Assembly (NCBI RefSeq): GCF_000333395.1
Contig: NZ_BADA01000349.1
Coordinates: forward strand, 1-39,322
DNA: 39,322 bases
Reading direction: 5' to 3'
Source of the DNA: Microbacterium sp. B19
GTDB lineage: Bacteria; Actinomycetota; Actinomycetes; Actinomycetales; Microbacteriaceae
The translations under genes were made by a program, and so were the position numbers. The notes under the pieces are model-generated. The model made no database searches. It was not told the DNA's origin and saw only the letters and a list, made by a program, of their open reading frames with translations. Below are positions 26,785 through 34,666 of the stretch, in pieces (position 1 is the first letter of the stretch; each line of letters starts with the position of its first letter).

Positions 26785-28232
26785 TCCCCCGCGTGCTGAG
26801 CATCGCCGGGACCGACCCGACCGGGGGTGCCGGCATCCAGGCGGATCTGAAGAGCATCTCGGCGTTCGGCGGATACGGGATGGCCGCCGTGACCGCGCTC
26901 GTCGCGCAGAACACCCTCGGTGTGCGCGAGGTGCACGTGCCGCCGACGGACTTCCTGTCGGCGCAGCTCCGGGCGGTCAGCGACGACGTCGAGATCGACG
27001 CGGTCAAGATCGGGATGCTGGGGTCGACCGAGGTCGTCGCGGTCGTGGCCGCGTGGCTCGCCGAGGTCCGCCCGCCGGTCGTCGTGCTCGACCCCGTGAT
27101 GATCGCGACGAGCGGCGATCGGCTGCTCGACGCCGACGCCGAGGCGGCCGTCCGCGACCTGTGCCGCCTCGCCGACCTCGTGACCCCCAACCTGCCCGAG
27201 CTCGCGGTGCTCGTCGACGCCCCGGTCGCCGACGACTGGGACACCGCGGTCGCGCAGGCGCGCGCCCTCGCCGCGCGCGCCGACACCGCGGTCCTGCTGA
27301 AGGGCGGGCACCTGCGGGGTGCGGAGAGTCCGGATGCCATCGTCGACGCGGCCGGCGTCCACCCGGTATCCGGCCGCCGCGTCGACACCCCGCACACGCA
27401 CGGGACGGGATGTTCGCTGTCGTCCGCGATGGCGACGCTCGCCGCGCACGGACTCGCCTGGCCCGCCGCGCTCGAGCGCGCGAAGCCGTGGCTCACCGGC
27501 GCTCTCGAGCACGCCGCCGCGCTGCACGTGGGCCAGGGCAACGGTCCGATCGACCATCTCCACGAGCTGCGGCCGCACCTCGACCTCGGGCCGGCGTGGA
27601 GCGCCGCCGCGTGGGCCGAGGCGACGCCGGTGCGCGCCGCCGTCGACGACTGCGCGTTCGTGCGGGGACTGGCATCCGGTGACCTGGATCGCACCGCGTT
27701 CACTTGGTATCTCGGGCAGGACCTGCTGTACCTGCGCGAGTACGCCCGCGTCCTTGCGGGCGCCGCCGCGCTCGCCCCGACCACCGAGGAGCAGCGCTTC
27801 TGGGCCGCGGCGTCGGCGTCGTGTCTCGCCGAGGAAGCGCGCCTGCACGAGAGTCACGTGGATGCCACCGCCCTCGACGCCGCGCCCGACACCGTCGCCT
27901 ACACCGACCATCTGCACGCCGTGTCGGCGGGCGGCTCGTACGCGGTCCTGGTCGCGGCCGTACTGCCGTGCTTCGTGCTCTACACCGACATCGGCGCGCG
28001 CTGGCGCGGCACCTTCGCCCCGGACCACGCCTACGCCGACTGGCTCACGGCCTACGGCGACGAGGTGTTCGCGGCGTCGTCCGCCGAGGCGTCCCGGATC
28101 GCGGATGCCGCCGCCCGGTCGGCCTCTCCCGCCGTCCGCGCCGCGATGTCGGTCGCGTACGCCCGCTCGATGCGGCTGGAGCTAGCGTTCTTCGAGGCGC
28201 CGCTGCGGCCCGGCGGTGTGCGGAACTCCTGA
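26781..28232 (+). CDS. thiD: ThiD-TenA fusion: HMP/HMP-P kinase with TenA domain
   Basis: A 483-residue bifunctional protein. Residues 1-265 are ThiD: VLSIAGTDPTGGAGIQADLK, VKIGMLGS, LDPVMIATSGDRLL, and GTGCSLSSA for the active-site loop. Residues about 280-483 are TenA: FTWYLGQDLLYLREYAR, catalytic Cys397 in LPCFVLYTDIG, and Glu467 in ELAFFEA. ThiD phosphorylates hydroxymethylpyrimidine twice, and the TenA domain with Cys should release HMP from thiamin or aminopyrimidine breakdown products. Fusion puts salvage and activation in one chain. The stop codon lies inside a GGAACTC-CT-GAGTTCC palindrome, so the last two residues derive from that repeat. Confidence 0.95.
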   Translation: MIPRVLSIAGTDPTGGAGIQADLKSISAFGGYGMAAVTALVAQNTLGVREVHVPPTDFLSAQLRAVSDDVEIDAVKIGMLGSTEVVAVVAAWLAEVRPPVVVLDPVMIATSGDRLLDADAEAAVRDLCRLADLVTPNLPELAVLVDAPVADDWDTAVAQARALAARADTAVLLKGGHLRGAESPDAIVDAAGVHPVSGRRVDTPHTHGTGCSLSSAMATLAAHGLAWPAALERAKPWLTGALEHAAALHVGQGNGPIDHLHELRPHLDLGPAWSAAAWAEATPVRAAVDDCAFVRGLASGDLDRTAFTWYLGQDLLYLREYARVLAGAAALAPTTEEQRFWAAASASCLAEEARLHESHVDATALDAAPDTVAYTDHLHAVSAGGSYAVLVAAVLPCFVLYTDIGARWRGTFAPDHAYADWLTAYGDEVFAASSAEASRIADAAARSASPAVRAAMSVAYARSMRLELAFFEAPLRPGGVRNS

Positions 28233-28357
28233 GTTCCGCTGGACCCGGCGCCCGTCCCGGCGGGGAGGCGGGCCGAACTCCTGAGTTTTCGTCGCCGCGG
28301 CCGTCTCCCGGCGTCGTGGGGACCGCGAGGGGTCCGGATCTCAGGAGTTCGGCCCGC
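28222..28357. repeat. Palindromic repeat family F (nested copies)
   Basis: An 18-bp perfect inverted repeat GCGGGCCGAACTCCTGAG (28268-28285) pairs with CTCAGGAGTTCGGCCCGC (28340-28357) across 54 nt. A third partial copy, GGAACTCCTGAGTTCC (28222-28237), overlaps the thiD/tenA stop codon. The first arm could act as terminator for the operon, but no U-tract is present. The rest of the gap to 28487 holds no gene I can support. Confidence 0.8.
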
Positions 28358-28487
28358 CCGGCGGCGAGTCGGTCGGCTGATTCGAAACATCGGTCCGCAT
28401 CGCCTGACGGCAGCGTGGCGAGCGGCAACTGCATCTGGTGTGTCACGACGTCTGGTCTTGAATTGAGACGGATGCGAACATGGCAAC

Positions 28488-28820
28488 ATGCAGCGCCGCA
28501 GCGCCATACTCTCGGCAGTATCGGCACTGACCGTGCTCGTCGTGACGGGATGCTCATCGGCCGCCCTAGCCTCATGGGCTACCGACGCCTGCAACATCTC
28601 TGCATCGTGGGACAACTCCGACCGCCCTGAGTCTGATCGGGCCCGCGTCGCCAGGTCCCTCTCGGCGGCGGTGCCAGATGACGATACAAGCACGATCGCG
28701 GAACTGTCGCGTGCGTTCGTCACAGCCGTTGCCGACAGAGACGACGCGGCCCTCCCTGATGCGGGGGAGCGTCTTCGCGACGAATGCGTAGCAAAGGGGT
28801 GGGAACCAGCCGAAGGCTGA
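28488..28820 (+). CDS. Small putative lipoprotein, unrecognised
   Basis: A 110-residue protein with a Sec/lipoprotein signal peptide: basic MQRRSA, a hydrophobic stretch, and lipobox VTGC with Cys22. The mature part is hydrophilic and acidic and has two further Cys, which may pair. I recognise no family. Base and codon use differ from all neighbours: TCT, ATA, AGC, ACA and AGA/AGG-containing stretches are common, and G+C is clearly lower. The lower-GC stretch begins about 100 bp upstream, which suggests a recently acquired segment. No clear SD or -10 is seen. It ends in its own hairpin. Confidence 0.7.
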   Translation: MQRRSAILSAVSALTVLVVTGCSSAALASWATDACNISASWDNSDRPESDRARVARSLSAAVPDDDTSTIAELSRAFVTAVADRDDAALPDAGERLRDECVAKGWEPAEG

Positions 28821-28835
28821 TCCCCACCCCGTTCG
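28796..28835 (+). terminator. Hairpin overlapping the end of the lipoprotein gene
   Basis: GGGGTGGG (28796-28803) pairs with CCCACCCC (28823-28830) around a loop that contains the gene's last codons and stop, followed by GTTC. Terminator function is plausible but not certain. Confidence 0.55.
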
Positions 28836-28914
28836 CTTCCGGGCCGGTCTCCCGCTGCTCGACGCGCTGCTGCTGCAGCTCTGGGCGCCCGCCCCCTGCG
28901 ATCCAGTCTGGAGG

Positions 28915-29106
28915 TCAGCCGCTCTTGCGGCGGAACTCCCGCTTGGTCACGGCTCCGTGGGTGCCCTGCACGGCCGAGTGGCCGTCCAGGTGAGCCTGAC
29001 CCGACCGCTGCTGCCCGTTCTTCTTCGCCAGGGCTTCCTTGAACTTGCGCTTCATCTCGTCGGATGCCGCGCCGGTGGTGGCATCCGGGGTCTCGTCGGT
29101 ACTCAT
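28915..29106 (-). CDS. DUF5302 family protein
   Basis: A 63-residue basic, hydrophilic protein. MKRKFKEALAKKN, the central GQAHLDGHS and the C-terminal KREFRRKSG match the actinobacterial DUF5302 family, whose function is not known. The ATG at 29106 follows TAGGGT (minus strand, 29113-29118) by 6 nt with no SD, so it is another probable leaderless gene. It is monocistronic. Confidence 0.88.
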   Translation of the reverse strand: MSTDETPDATTGAASDEMKRKFKEALAKKNGQQRSGQAHLDGHSAVQGTHGAVTKREFRRKSG

Positions 29107-29112
29107 GTGCCC

Positions 29113-29118
29113 ACCCTA
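29113..29118 (-). promoter_or_regulatory. -10 box for leaderless DUF5302 gene
   Basis: TAGGGT on the minus strand lies 6 nt before the ATG at 29106. Confidence 0.5.
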
Positions 29119-29186
29119 GGCAGGTCCGGCCGCCCGCGCGCAGTTCGACCGCGGAGGAACCCGGATGCCAGGCCCCCGCGCTCAGC

Positions 29187-30704
29187 TCACGTCGCCGCCG
29201 TGGTCGCTCCGTCGTCGGCCGCGTGGTGGCCGTTCTGGGCGTCGCCGACGGAGGCGACGCCGCGTCCGAACGCCTGCCCCTGCAGGATCGCGCCCAGGTC
29301 GACGCCGGTCGCCGACTTCACGCTGCTGAACGTGGCGGCGAGACCCGCGGCCTGCTCGCGGGCGATGTGCGTGCCGGCCGAGTCGCCGCCGACGAGCGTG
29401 ACGCTGCCGACGTTCTGGTAGCCCTTCGCGAACTCGGCCATGAGCGCCGGAAGCTGACCGATGAGCTCGCGGCCGAGGATGGCTTCCTGGTTCTCGCGCA
29501 GCGCCTCGGCCTCGGCCTTGATCGCCGCGGCGCTGGCCTCACCCTTCGCGCGGATCGCTTCGGCTTCCGCGACGGCCTTCGCGCGCAGCGCCTCGGCTTC
29601 GGCGCCGGACTGGGCCCGGAGCGCTTCGGCCTCGGCCTCGGCCCGTGCCCGGACGGCGGCGGCTTCGGCCGCGGCGGACGCCTGCCGCGCCTCGGCCTGA
29701 CGCTGCACCGCGTAGGCCTCGGCGTCGGATTCCTGCTGCGCCACCTGCCGGTCGGTCTCGGCCTTCTTCTGCCGCGCGTAGGACTCGGCATCCGCTTCGG
29801 TCTGCTTGCGGTACTTCTCCGCGTCGGCGACGCGCTTGACGTCGGCGTCGAGCTCGGCCTGGCGGTTCTCGGCCCGCTGCACGAGCACCGCCTGCTCGCG
29901 TTCGGCGCGGGCGAGGTTCTCGGCCTGCTCGGCCTCGGCGTTGGCGCGTCCGACCTCGGACTTCGACGCGGCCGTGTTCTTGTCGAACGCGGTCTGCTCG
30001 ACGAGGTTGGCCTCCTCGGTCGCCAGCTGGCGGGCCTTGACTTCGCGGGCGGCGTTGATCCGCGCGACCTCGGCCTCGCGCTTGACGCGCTCGACCTCCT
30101 GCGCACCGAGCGCCTCGATGTAGCCGTTGCGGTCGGTGACGCCCTGGATGGCGAACGAGTCCAGGACCAGGCCCTGGGCGAGCAGATCGCCCTTGATGCC
30201 CTCGGCGATCTCGTCGCCGAGCTTCTGCCGGTCCTGCATGACCTCCTCGACGCTGAGCTTCGCCACGACGCCGCGCAGGGCGCCCTCGAGCTGCTCGGTG
30301 GTGAAGACGTCGATCGCCTGGTCCTGCGACGCGAAGCGTTCCGCGGCGGCGCGCACCTGGTCGGGCAGGGAGCCGATCTTCACGAGCGCCACGCCCGCGA
30401 GGTGGATCGTCACCCCGTTCTTGGTCTGTGCGACGGGCTCCATCTTGATCTGGCGCGAGCGCAGCGAGATCCGATCGGACCGCTGCGTCAGCTTGTTGAC
30501 GAACGCGCCGCCGCCGGTGATGACCGTCATGTTGGACGTCAGACCGTCTTCGCCGCGCTGCTTCTTACCGACGATGACGATGGCTTCGTCGGCCTGCGGC
30601 ACCTGGTACCAGGCCCGGAAGAGGAACAGGCCGATCACGGCGATCACCAGGACCGCCACGATGGCGATCGTCACGCCGATGATTCCGAAAAGGTCGATTG
30701 GCAC
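29187..30704 (-). CDS. Flotillin family protein
   Basis: A 505-residue membrane scaffold protein. An N-terminal helix (IIGVTIAIVAVLVIAVIGLFLF) anchors it, followed by the SPFH/band-7 domain (about 35-215, with VVAKLSVEEVMQDRQKL and DSFAIQGVTDRNGYIEALG). A long Ala/Glu/Arg coiled coil (about 215-430, many EAEALRA-like repeats) and a Gly-rich tail (GRELIGQLPALMAEFAKGYQNV) complete it. Flotillins organise functional membrane microdomains. The start is GTG at 30704. A TAGCGT box on the minus strand at 30756-30761 would give a leader of about 45 nt. It is transcribed alone. Confidence 0.93.
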   Translation of the reverse strand: MPIDLFGIIGVTIAIVAVLVIAVIGLFLFRAWYQVPQADEAIVIVGKKQRGEDGLTSNMTVITGGGAFVNKLTQRSDRISLRSRQIKMEPVAQTKNGVTIHLAGVALVKIGSLPDQVRAAAERFASQDQAIDVFTTEQLEGALRGVVAKLSVEEVMQDRQKLGDEIAEGIKGDLLAQGLVLDSFAIQGVTDRNGYIEALGAQEVERVKREAEVARINAAREVKARQLATEEANLVEQTAFDKNTAASKSEVGRANAEAEQAENLARAEREQAVLVQRAENRQAELDADVKRVADAEKYRKQTEADAESYARQKKAETDRQVAQQESDAEAYAVQRQAEARQASAAAEAAAVRARAEAEAEALRAQSGAEAEALRAKAVAEAEAIRAKGEASAAAIKAEAEALRENQEAILGRELIGQLPALMAEFAKGYQNVGSVTLVGGDSAGTHIAREQAAGLAATFSSVKSATGVDLGAILQGQAFGRGVASVGDAQNGHHAADDGATTAAT

Positions 30705-30844
30705 CGCAGCCCCCAGACGCTCGGTTCACGGGTGGCGGAACAGCCCCCTCCCTCCACGCTATCGGGCGAGCACGCGACACGACGAAGGAAATCGGATGCC
30801 GGTACCGGGCACGGGGGCCGGGTTCCCGGCATCCACTCCCGCCG

Positions 30845-31777
30845 TCAGACGTGGCGGACGCGCTGCTGCAGGCGGGTGCGGATGTCGAACAGCTCGGTGC
30901 CGCCGACCTCGCGCGCACCGGGGATGCCACGGCGCAGCAGCGTCGTGAGGGCGCTCCGCTGCACCAGCACCACGGGCGTGCCGCGGACCTTGCCGAGGTC
31001 GGTGACGGCGTCGAGGATCGCGTCGTCGGGCAGCACGACCATCGCGCCGCTGAACCGGACGCCGGCCGCCCGCGCGATCACGCGCGCCCGCGACACGAGC
31101 TGCGTCACGGGCGCTCCGATGACGTTCGGGCCCGTGATCTCGCCGCGGCGCACGCCCACCGGACCGCCGAAGTCCTCGCTGAGCATCGCGTACAGCCCGC
31201 TGGGGCCGAGCACGAGGTGGTCGATCTTCTGCTCCGGGTCGAGGCCGTCGCGGTCGGCGAAGACGTCGTGCCAGACGGTGTACCCCATGCCGAGGTCGGC
31301 CACGAGGCGCGCGGTCTCCTCCTCGGCGAGCGCATCGGCGAGGATGTGCCGGATCTCCGGCGGCGCCGACCGCACCAGCGCGGGGTCGTACGGGTCGGCG
31401 ACCTCGACGCCGCGGCCGACCCACTCGCGGATCAGCGACAGGTACCGCTCGCGCCGCCACCCACCGGGCTGACCGTACGCGCGGGCGCGTGGCCGGGTGT
31501 CCGGACGCGGAGGGGTGGATGCCGCTGCCCCACCGCCCCATTCGGCCGACGCGTGTCCGCGACCGCGGTCGTACGCGGCGCGGGCCTCGGGCGTGCCGAC
31601 GAGTTCCCACGCGCGCTGCACCTGCACGAACAGCGCGGCGTCGCCGCCGGTGTCGGGGTGCGTCTCGCGGAGCCGGACGCGGTAGGCGCGGCGGAGTCCC
31701 TCGTCGTCGATGTCGACGTCGACGCGCAGCACCTCGTACGCCGAGGCCGACATGGGGCTGTCGAACACGTCCGTCAT
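30845..31777 (-). CDS. J-domain protein with NERD-like C-terminal domain
   Basis: A 310-residue protein. Residues 10-70 form a DnaJ J-domain (AYEVLRVDVDIDDEGLRRAYR, the HPD motif in ETHPDTGGD, and FVQVQRAWELVGTPEARAAYD). A Pro/Gly linker follows. From about residue 150 the protein resembles the nuclease-related NERD fold: MGYTVWHDVFADRDGLDPEQKIDHLVLGPSGLY, with Asp in KIDHLVLGP at the position of the NERD catalytic core. It may recruit DnaK to nucleic acid or act as a nuclease; neither is shown. TAGCCT (minus strand, 31808-31813) is a candidate -10. Three family C palindromes lie just upstream. Confidence 0.82.
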   Translation of the reverse strand: MTDVFDSPMSASAYEVLRVDVDIDDEGLRRAYRVRLRETHPDTGGDAALFVQVQRAWELVGTPEARAAYDRGRGHASAEWGGGAAASTPPRPDTRPRARAYGQPGGWRRERYLSLIREWVGRGVEVADPYDPALVRSAPPEIRHILADALAEEETARLVADLGMGYTVWHDVFADRDGLDPEQKIDHLVLGPSGLYAMLSEDFGGPVGVRRGEITGPNVIGAPVTQLVSRARVIARAAGVRFSGAMVVLPDDAILDAVTDLGKVRGTPVVLVQRSALTTLLRRGIPGAREVGGTELFDIRTRLQQRVRHV

Positions 31778-31866
31778 CCGTTCCGCCGCTCGGGTGCGGC
31801 ACCTTTCAGGCTATCGGCCGCCGTCTGTGCAACCCCCGGGATCCGCCCGGGGTTTCGCTGACGGCG

Positions 31867-31937
31867 GCACGACTCCGGCACAACCGGGCGATCCGCCCTA
31901 CCCTCGCGCAGCCCGGCGGATTCTGCAGGAGTTGTGC
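31867..31937. repeat. Palindromic repeat family C, copy 2 (71 bp)
   Basis: Starts GCACGACTCCGGCA and ends TCTGCAGGAGTTGTGC; the interior differs from copies 1, 3 and 4. It is the first of three in a 98-100 bp direct array occupying the gap 31778-32146, which holds no gene. Confidence 0.88.
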
Positions 31938-31964
31938 CGGCGCACGGCATCCCCCGCCCCACCC

Positions 31965-32035
31965 GCACAACTCCGGCAAGAACCTCTCCCCCTGCCCCAC
32001 CCCGGCACCCACCGCCGAATCTGCAGGAGCGGTGC
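31965..32035. repeat. Palindromic repeat family C, copy 3 (71 bp)
   Basis: Starts GCACAACTCCGGCA and ends TCTGCAGGAGCGGTGC. The spacer between this copy and each neighbour (GCACGGCATCCCC followed by a C-rich tract) is conserved. Confidence 0.85.
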
Positions 32036-32062
32036 CGACGCACGGCATCCCCGACCCCACCC

Positions 32063-32134
32063 GCACAACTCCGGCGCAACCGCGCATTGCGCCCCCACCG
32101 GGGCGGATGGATGCCGATCCCGCAGGAGTTGTGC
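32063..32134. repeat. Palindromic repeat family C, copy 4 (72 bp)
   Basis: Starts GCACAACTCCGGCG and ends CGCAGGAGTTGTGC. The inner change (GGCG with CGCAG instead of GGCA with TGCAG) partly keeps complementarity. It ends 13 bp before the 3' end of the 4-TM gene. Confidence 0.87.
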
Positions 32135-32146
32135 CCGCCCCCGGGG

Positions 32147-32668
32147 TCAGCGGCGCTCGTTGCGGCGGGCGTAGGCGGCGGCATCCCGGCTGGAGAGGGC
32201 GAGCAGCACCAGGATGTCGAGGCTCACCGTGACGAGGGTCGTGCCGACCGTGATCTCCTGGCCCAGCTCCCACCAGCCGACGAACGCCGTGACGATCGAG
32301 GACGTGGACACGAGCATCACGATCACGCGGGCGACGTTGCTCCCGCGGAGCAGCAGGATGCCGAACACCCCCTGCACGAGCGCGATCACGCCGAGGAGGC
32401 CGAAGAACAGCCCCGCGCCGACGCCGAGGTCGGAGAGGGTGAGACCCGACTCCGCACCGGAACCGTCCGCGGCGCCGGCGACCGCCTGCAACCACGGCGG
32501 GAGGTCGAAGGCGACCGCGACGCCCCACACGATGCCTGCCAGAGCCCGGAGCAGCACGAGCACTCCCCCGGCGACCGTCGCGATCGGACGGCGCATCGCC
32601 GGGTCGCCCGCGACCGGGGCGGCGATCGGTTCGAACGCCGCTCTCTTGGCCGGATGCCTCTCGCTCAC
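32147..32668 (-). CDS. Small four-helix membrane protein, unrecognised
   Basis: A 173-residue protein with four hydrophobic segments (TVAGGVLVLLRALAGIVWGVAVAF, GLFFGLLGVIALVQGVFGILLL, ARVIVMLVSTSSIVTAFVGWW, LVTVSLDILVLLAL) and a basic C-terminus (YARRNERR). It resembles widespread actinobacterial membrane proteins of unknown role. It starts at GTG overlapping the stop of the LssY_C gene (GTGA), so it is co-translated with it. Confidence 0.8.
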   Translation of the reverse strand: MSERHPAKRAAFEPIAAPVAGDPAMRRPIATVAGGVLVLLRALAGIVWGVAVAFDLPPWLQAVAGAADGSGAESGLTLSDLGVGAGLFFGLLGVIALVQGVFGILLLRGSNVARVIVMLVSTSSIVTAFVGWWELGQEITVGTTLVTVSLDILVLLALSSRDAAAYARRNERR

Positions 32669-33510
32669 GGCCGCCCCTCTCTCGAGGCGCCGGAGGTGCT
32701 GGCATCCATCGACAGGCCCCGCACGTCGAGGATCGGGAGGTCGCCGTCGGTCGTGATGCTGTCACCGCCGCCGTTGCGCGAGTGGTAGCCGGTCGAGAAG
32801 TCGCGGATGACGTCGACCACCACCCCCGGCAGCGGCTGCACGGTCGCGACGATGTGGTCGCGCTCGATGTCGGTGTCGGCGTCGATGCGGTGCGTGACCT
32901 GCAGCGTGAAGAGCGACAGGCCGACGGCGCGATCGAACGTTCCCGCAGCGAGCCAGTCCACCCGCCGACCGCCGGGCAGCAGCCAGCCGTCGGGGCAGCG
33001 CCAGAGCCGCACGTGGTGCCGCTGCGCGGGCGATCCGTCGACCTCCTGCTGATACGCCAGGTCCTGCATGCGGCCGAACAGGAACAGCGGGCTGACCGGG
33101 GCGGTCGGGTAGCTGCGGCGCCGCAGCGTCGACACGATGATCCGCCACGACGAGCCGAGGCCCACGGGGTCCGCGGGGATGCAGCCGGCCGCGGCCATCG
33201 CGGCCTCGACCTGCGCGCGCTCGCCCTGGAACGCGAGGTTCACCGGGTCGCCCAGCAGCCCGTCGGACGTGCGGGTGCGGCCCATGAAGTAGTCGGGCAC
33301 GTAGATGGCGGTCAGGATGCGATGCAGCCGAGGGAGCACGAGGTACGCCAGGAGCCCCCAGAACACGATCGCCATGAGGATGCCGCCCCAGCCGAGAGTG
33401 AAGGTCTGGGTGAAGCTCAGGTACGCCAGCCACACCGCGGCGAGACCCGCGAAGACGAAGAAGAACCCGTCGAGCAGCCGCCCGAACGACCAGCGCCTCC
33501 GTCTCGCCAT
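32665..33510 (-). CDS. LssY C-terminal domain protein
   Basis: A 281-residue protein with two N-terminal membrane helices (LLDGFFFVFAGLAAVWLAYL, GGILMAIVFWGLLAYLVL). The soluble domain matches LssY_C: DYFMGRTRTSDGLLGDPVNL, RRRSYPTAPVSPLFLFGR, DLAYQQEVDGSPAQRHHVRLW, WLAAGTFDRAVGLSLFTLQVTH and IDADTDIERDHIV. The function of this domain is not established. ATG 33510 begins 4 bp after the TAG of the upstream acyl-CoA hydrolase, so the three minus-strand genes 34579 to 32147 form one operon with tight coupling. Confidence 0.87.
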   Translation of the reverse strand: MARRRRWSFGRLLDGFFFVFAGLAAVWLAYLSFTQTFTLGWGGILMAIVFWGLLAYLVLPRLHRILTAIYVPDYFMGRTRTSDGLLGDPVNLAFQGERAQVEAAMAAAGCIPADPVGLGSSWRIIVSTLRRRSYPTAPVSPLFLFGRMQDLAYQQEVDGSPAQRHHVRLWRCPDGWLLPGGRRVDWLAAGTFDRAVGLSLFTLQVTHRIDADTDIERDHIVATVQPLPGVVVDVIRDFSTGYHSRNGGGDSITTDGDLPILDVRGLSMDASTSGASREGRP

Positions 33511-33514
33511 GGCT

Positions 33515-34579
33515 CTACCAGAGCGCGGGTTCGGGCTCGTGGGCGAACGCCTCGGCCACGCGGCCCGGCGGCAGGTCGAAGCGGTGCGCGGGCGACCACG
33601 ACGGCGAGCGGTCCTTGTCGACGAGCTGCGCGCGGATCCCCTCGGCCAGGTCGGGCTGCGTCGTCGCGAACCACATCACGAGCCCGTACTCCTGCGCGAG
33701 CGCGGCACGCAGCGACGGTAGGGCTCGGGCGCGCCGGACGGCCTCGAGCGTCACGGACACCGCCGTCGGAGCCGACGCCTCGAGCAGGTCGGCGGTCGCG
33801 TGGGCCTCGGGCTCCCACCTCTGGCGGAGCCGATGCAGGATGCCATCCAGGTCGTCGGCGGAGAAGGCGTCGTCGATCCACGGACGCCAGGTCTCCAGGT
33901 TCGACCGCTCGGGGCTCTCGTCGAACAGCAGCACGAGTTCGGTGGGGCTCGACGGATCGGCGCGGTACTCGAGCGCCTCGTGCAGCGCGGAAAGGTGCGC
34001 GACGGGGACGAGATGGTCGGCGAATCCCGCGTACAGGGCGTCCGCGGCATCCATCGTCGCTCCGGTCAGGCCGAGGTATTCGCCCAGCCGGCCGGGCGCC
34101 CGGCCGAGCAGCCACGACCCGCCCACGTCGGGGGTGAAACCGATCCGCGTCTCGGGCATCGCGAGCTGCGAGCGCTCGGTCACGATGCGGATGCGCGCGT
34201 GTCCGGCGAGGCCGATGCCGCCGCCCATCGTCACGCCGTCGGCGATCGCCACGATCGGCTTCGGGTAGGTCGCGATGCGGTGGTTGAGCGCGTACTCCTC
34301 GCGGAAGAAGGTGTGCGCCTCGTCCGTGCGCCCCTGCACGACGAAGTCGTAGAGCGCCCGGACGTCTCCGCCGGCGCAGAAGCCGCGGTCGCCCGCGCCG
34401 TCGAGCAGGACGAGGTCGACGTCGGAGTCGTGCTCCCAGCGGTCGAGCGCCGCGGAGAGGATCCGGATCATCCCGAGGTCGAGCGCGTTGATGGCGCGGG
34501 GACGGTTGAGCGTCAGGTGTCCGACGCCCCGCCAGGCTCGCGCGATGACCGCTTCGTCGTCGGATCGCTGTGCGTTCAC
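33515..34579 (-). CDS. 3-hydroxyisobutyryl-CoA hydrolase-like crotonase
   Basis: A 354-residue crotonase-superfamily enzyme of the longer ECH_2 branch (HIBCH), which hydrolyses 3-hydroxyisobutyryl-CoA in valine breakdown. Signature segments are GFCAGGDVRALYD, YPKPIVAIADGVTMGGGIGL, AMPETRIGFTPDVGGSW and a C-terminal helical extension. Glu in MPETRIGF and Asp in FTPDVGG are the catalytic residues expected for the hydrolase rather than hydratase. GTG 34579 follows TAACGT by 6 nt. Grouping with LssY_C and a 4-TM protein is unexplained. Confidence 0.9.
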   Translation of the reverse strand: MNAQRSDDEAVIARAWRGVGHLTLNRPRAINALDLGMIRILSAALDRWEHDSDVDLVLLDGAGDRGFCAGGDVRALYDFVVQGRTDEAHTFFREEYALNHRIATYPKPIVAIADGVTMGGGIGLAGHARIRIVTERSQLAMPETRIGFTPDVGGSWLLGRAPGRLGEYLGLTGATMDAADALYAGFADHLVPVAHLSALHEALEYRADPSSPTELVLLFDESPERSNLETWRPWIDDAFSADDLDGILHRLRQRWEPEAHATADLLEASAPTAVSVTLEAVRRARALPSLRAALAQEYGLVMWFATTQPDLAEGIRAQLVDKDRSPSWSPAHRFDLPPGRVAEAFAHEPEPALW

Positions 34580-34585
34580 GCTGCC

Positions 34586-34591
34586 ACGTTA
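34586..34591 (-). promoter_or_regulatory. -10 box for leaderless acyl-CoA hydrolase operon
   Basis: TAACGT on the minus strand lies 6 nt before the GTG at 34579. Confidence 0.5.
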
Positions 34592-34666
34592 CACAGCCCG
34601 CCAGATGTGTTTTCGGCCTCAGATCGGGGAAGATGGACAGAACGCCCGCCGAACGAGAGGTACTCG

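Noticed and set aside
31867-32134. CRISPR-like array (three repeats with regular 98-100 bp spacing)
   Set aside because: The parts between the palindromes are conserved rather than unique, the palindrome interiors vary instead, the units are far longer than CRISPR repeats, and there are no cas-like genes nearby.
33800-34666. Upstream extension of the second ABC ATPase frame
   Set aside because: It runs antisense through the acyl-CoA hydrolase gene and has no conserved sequence; GAGAGG precedes the ATG at 34667.
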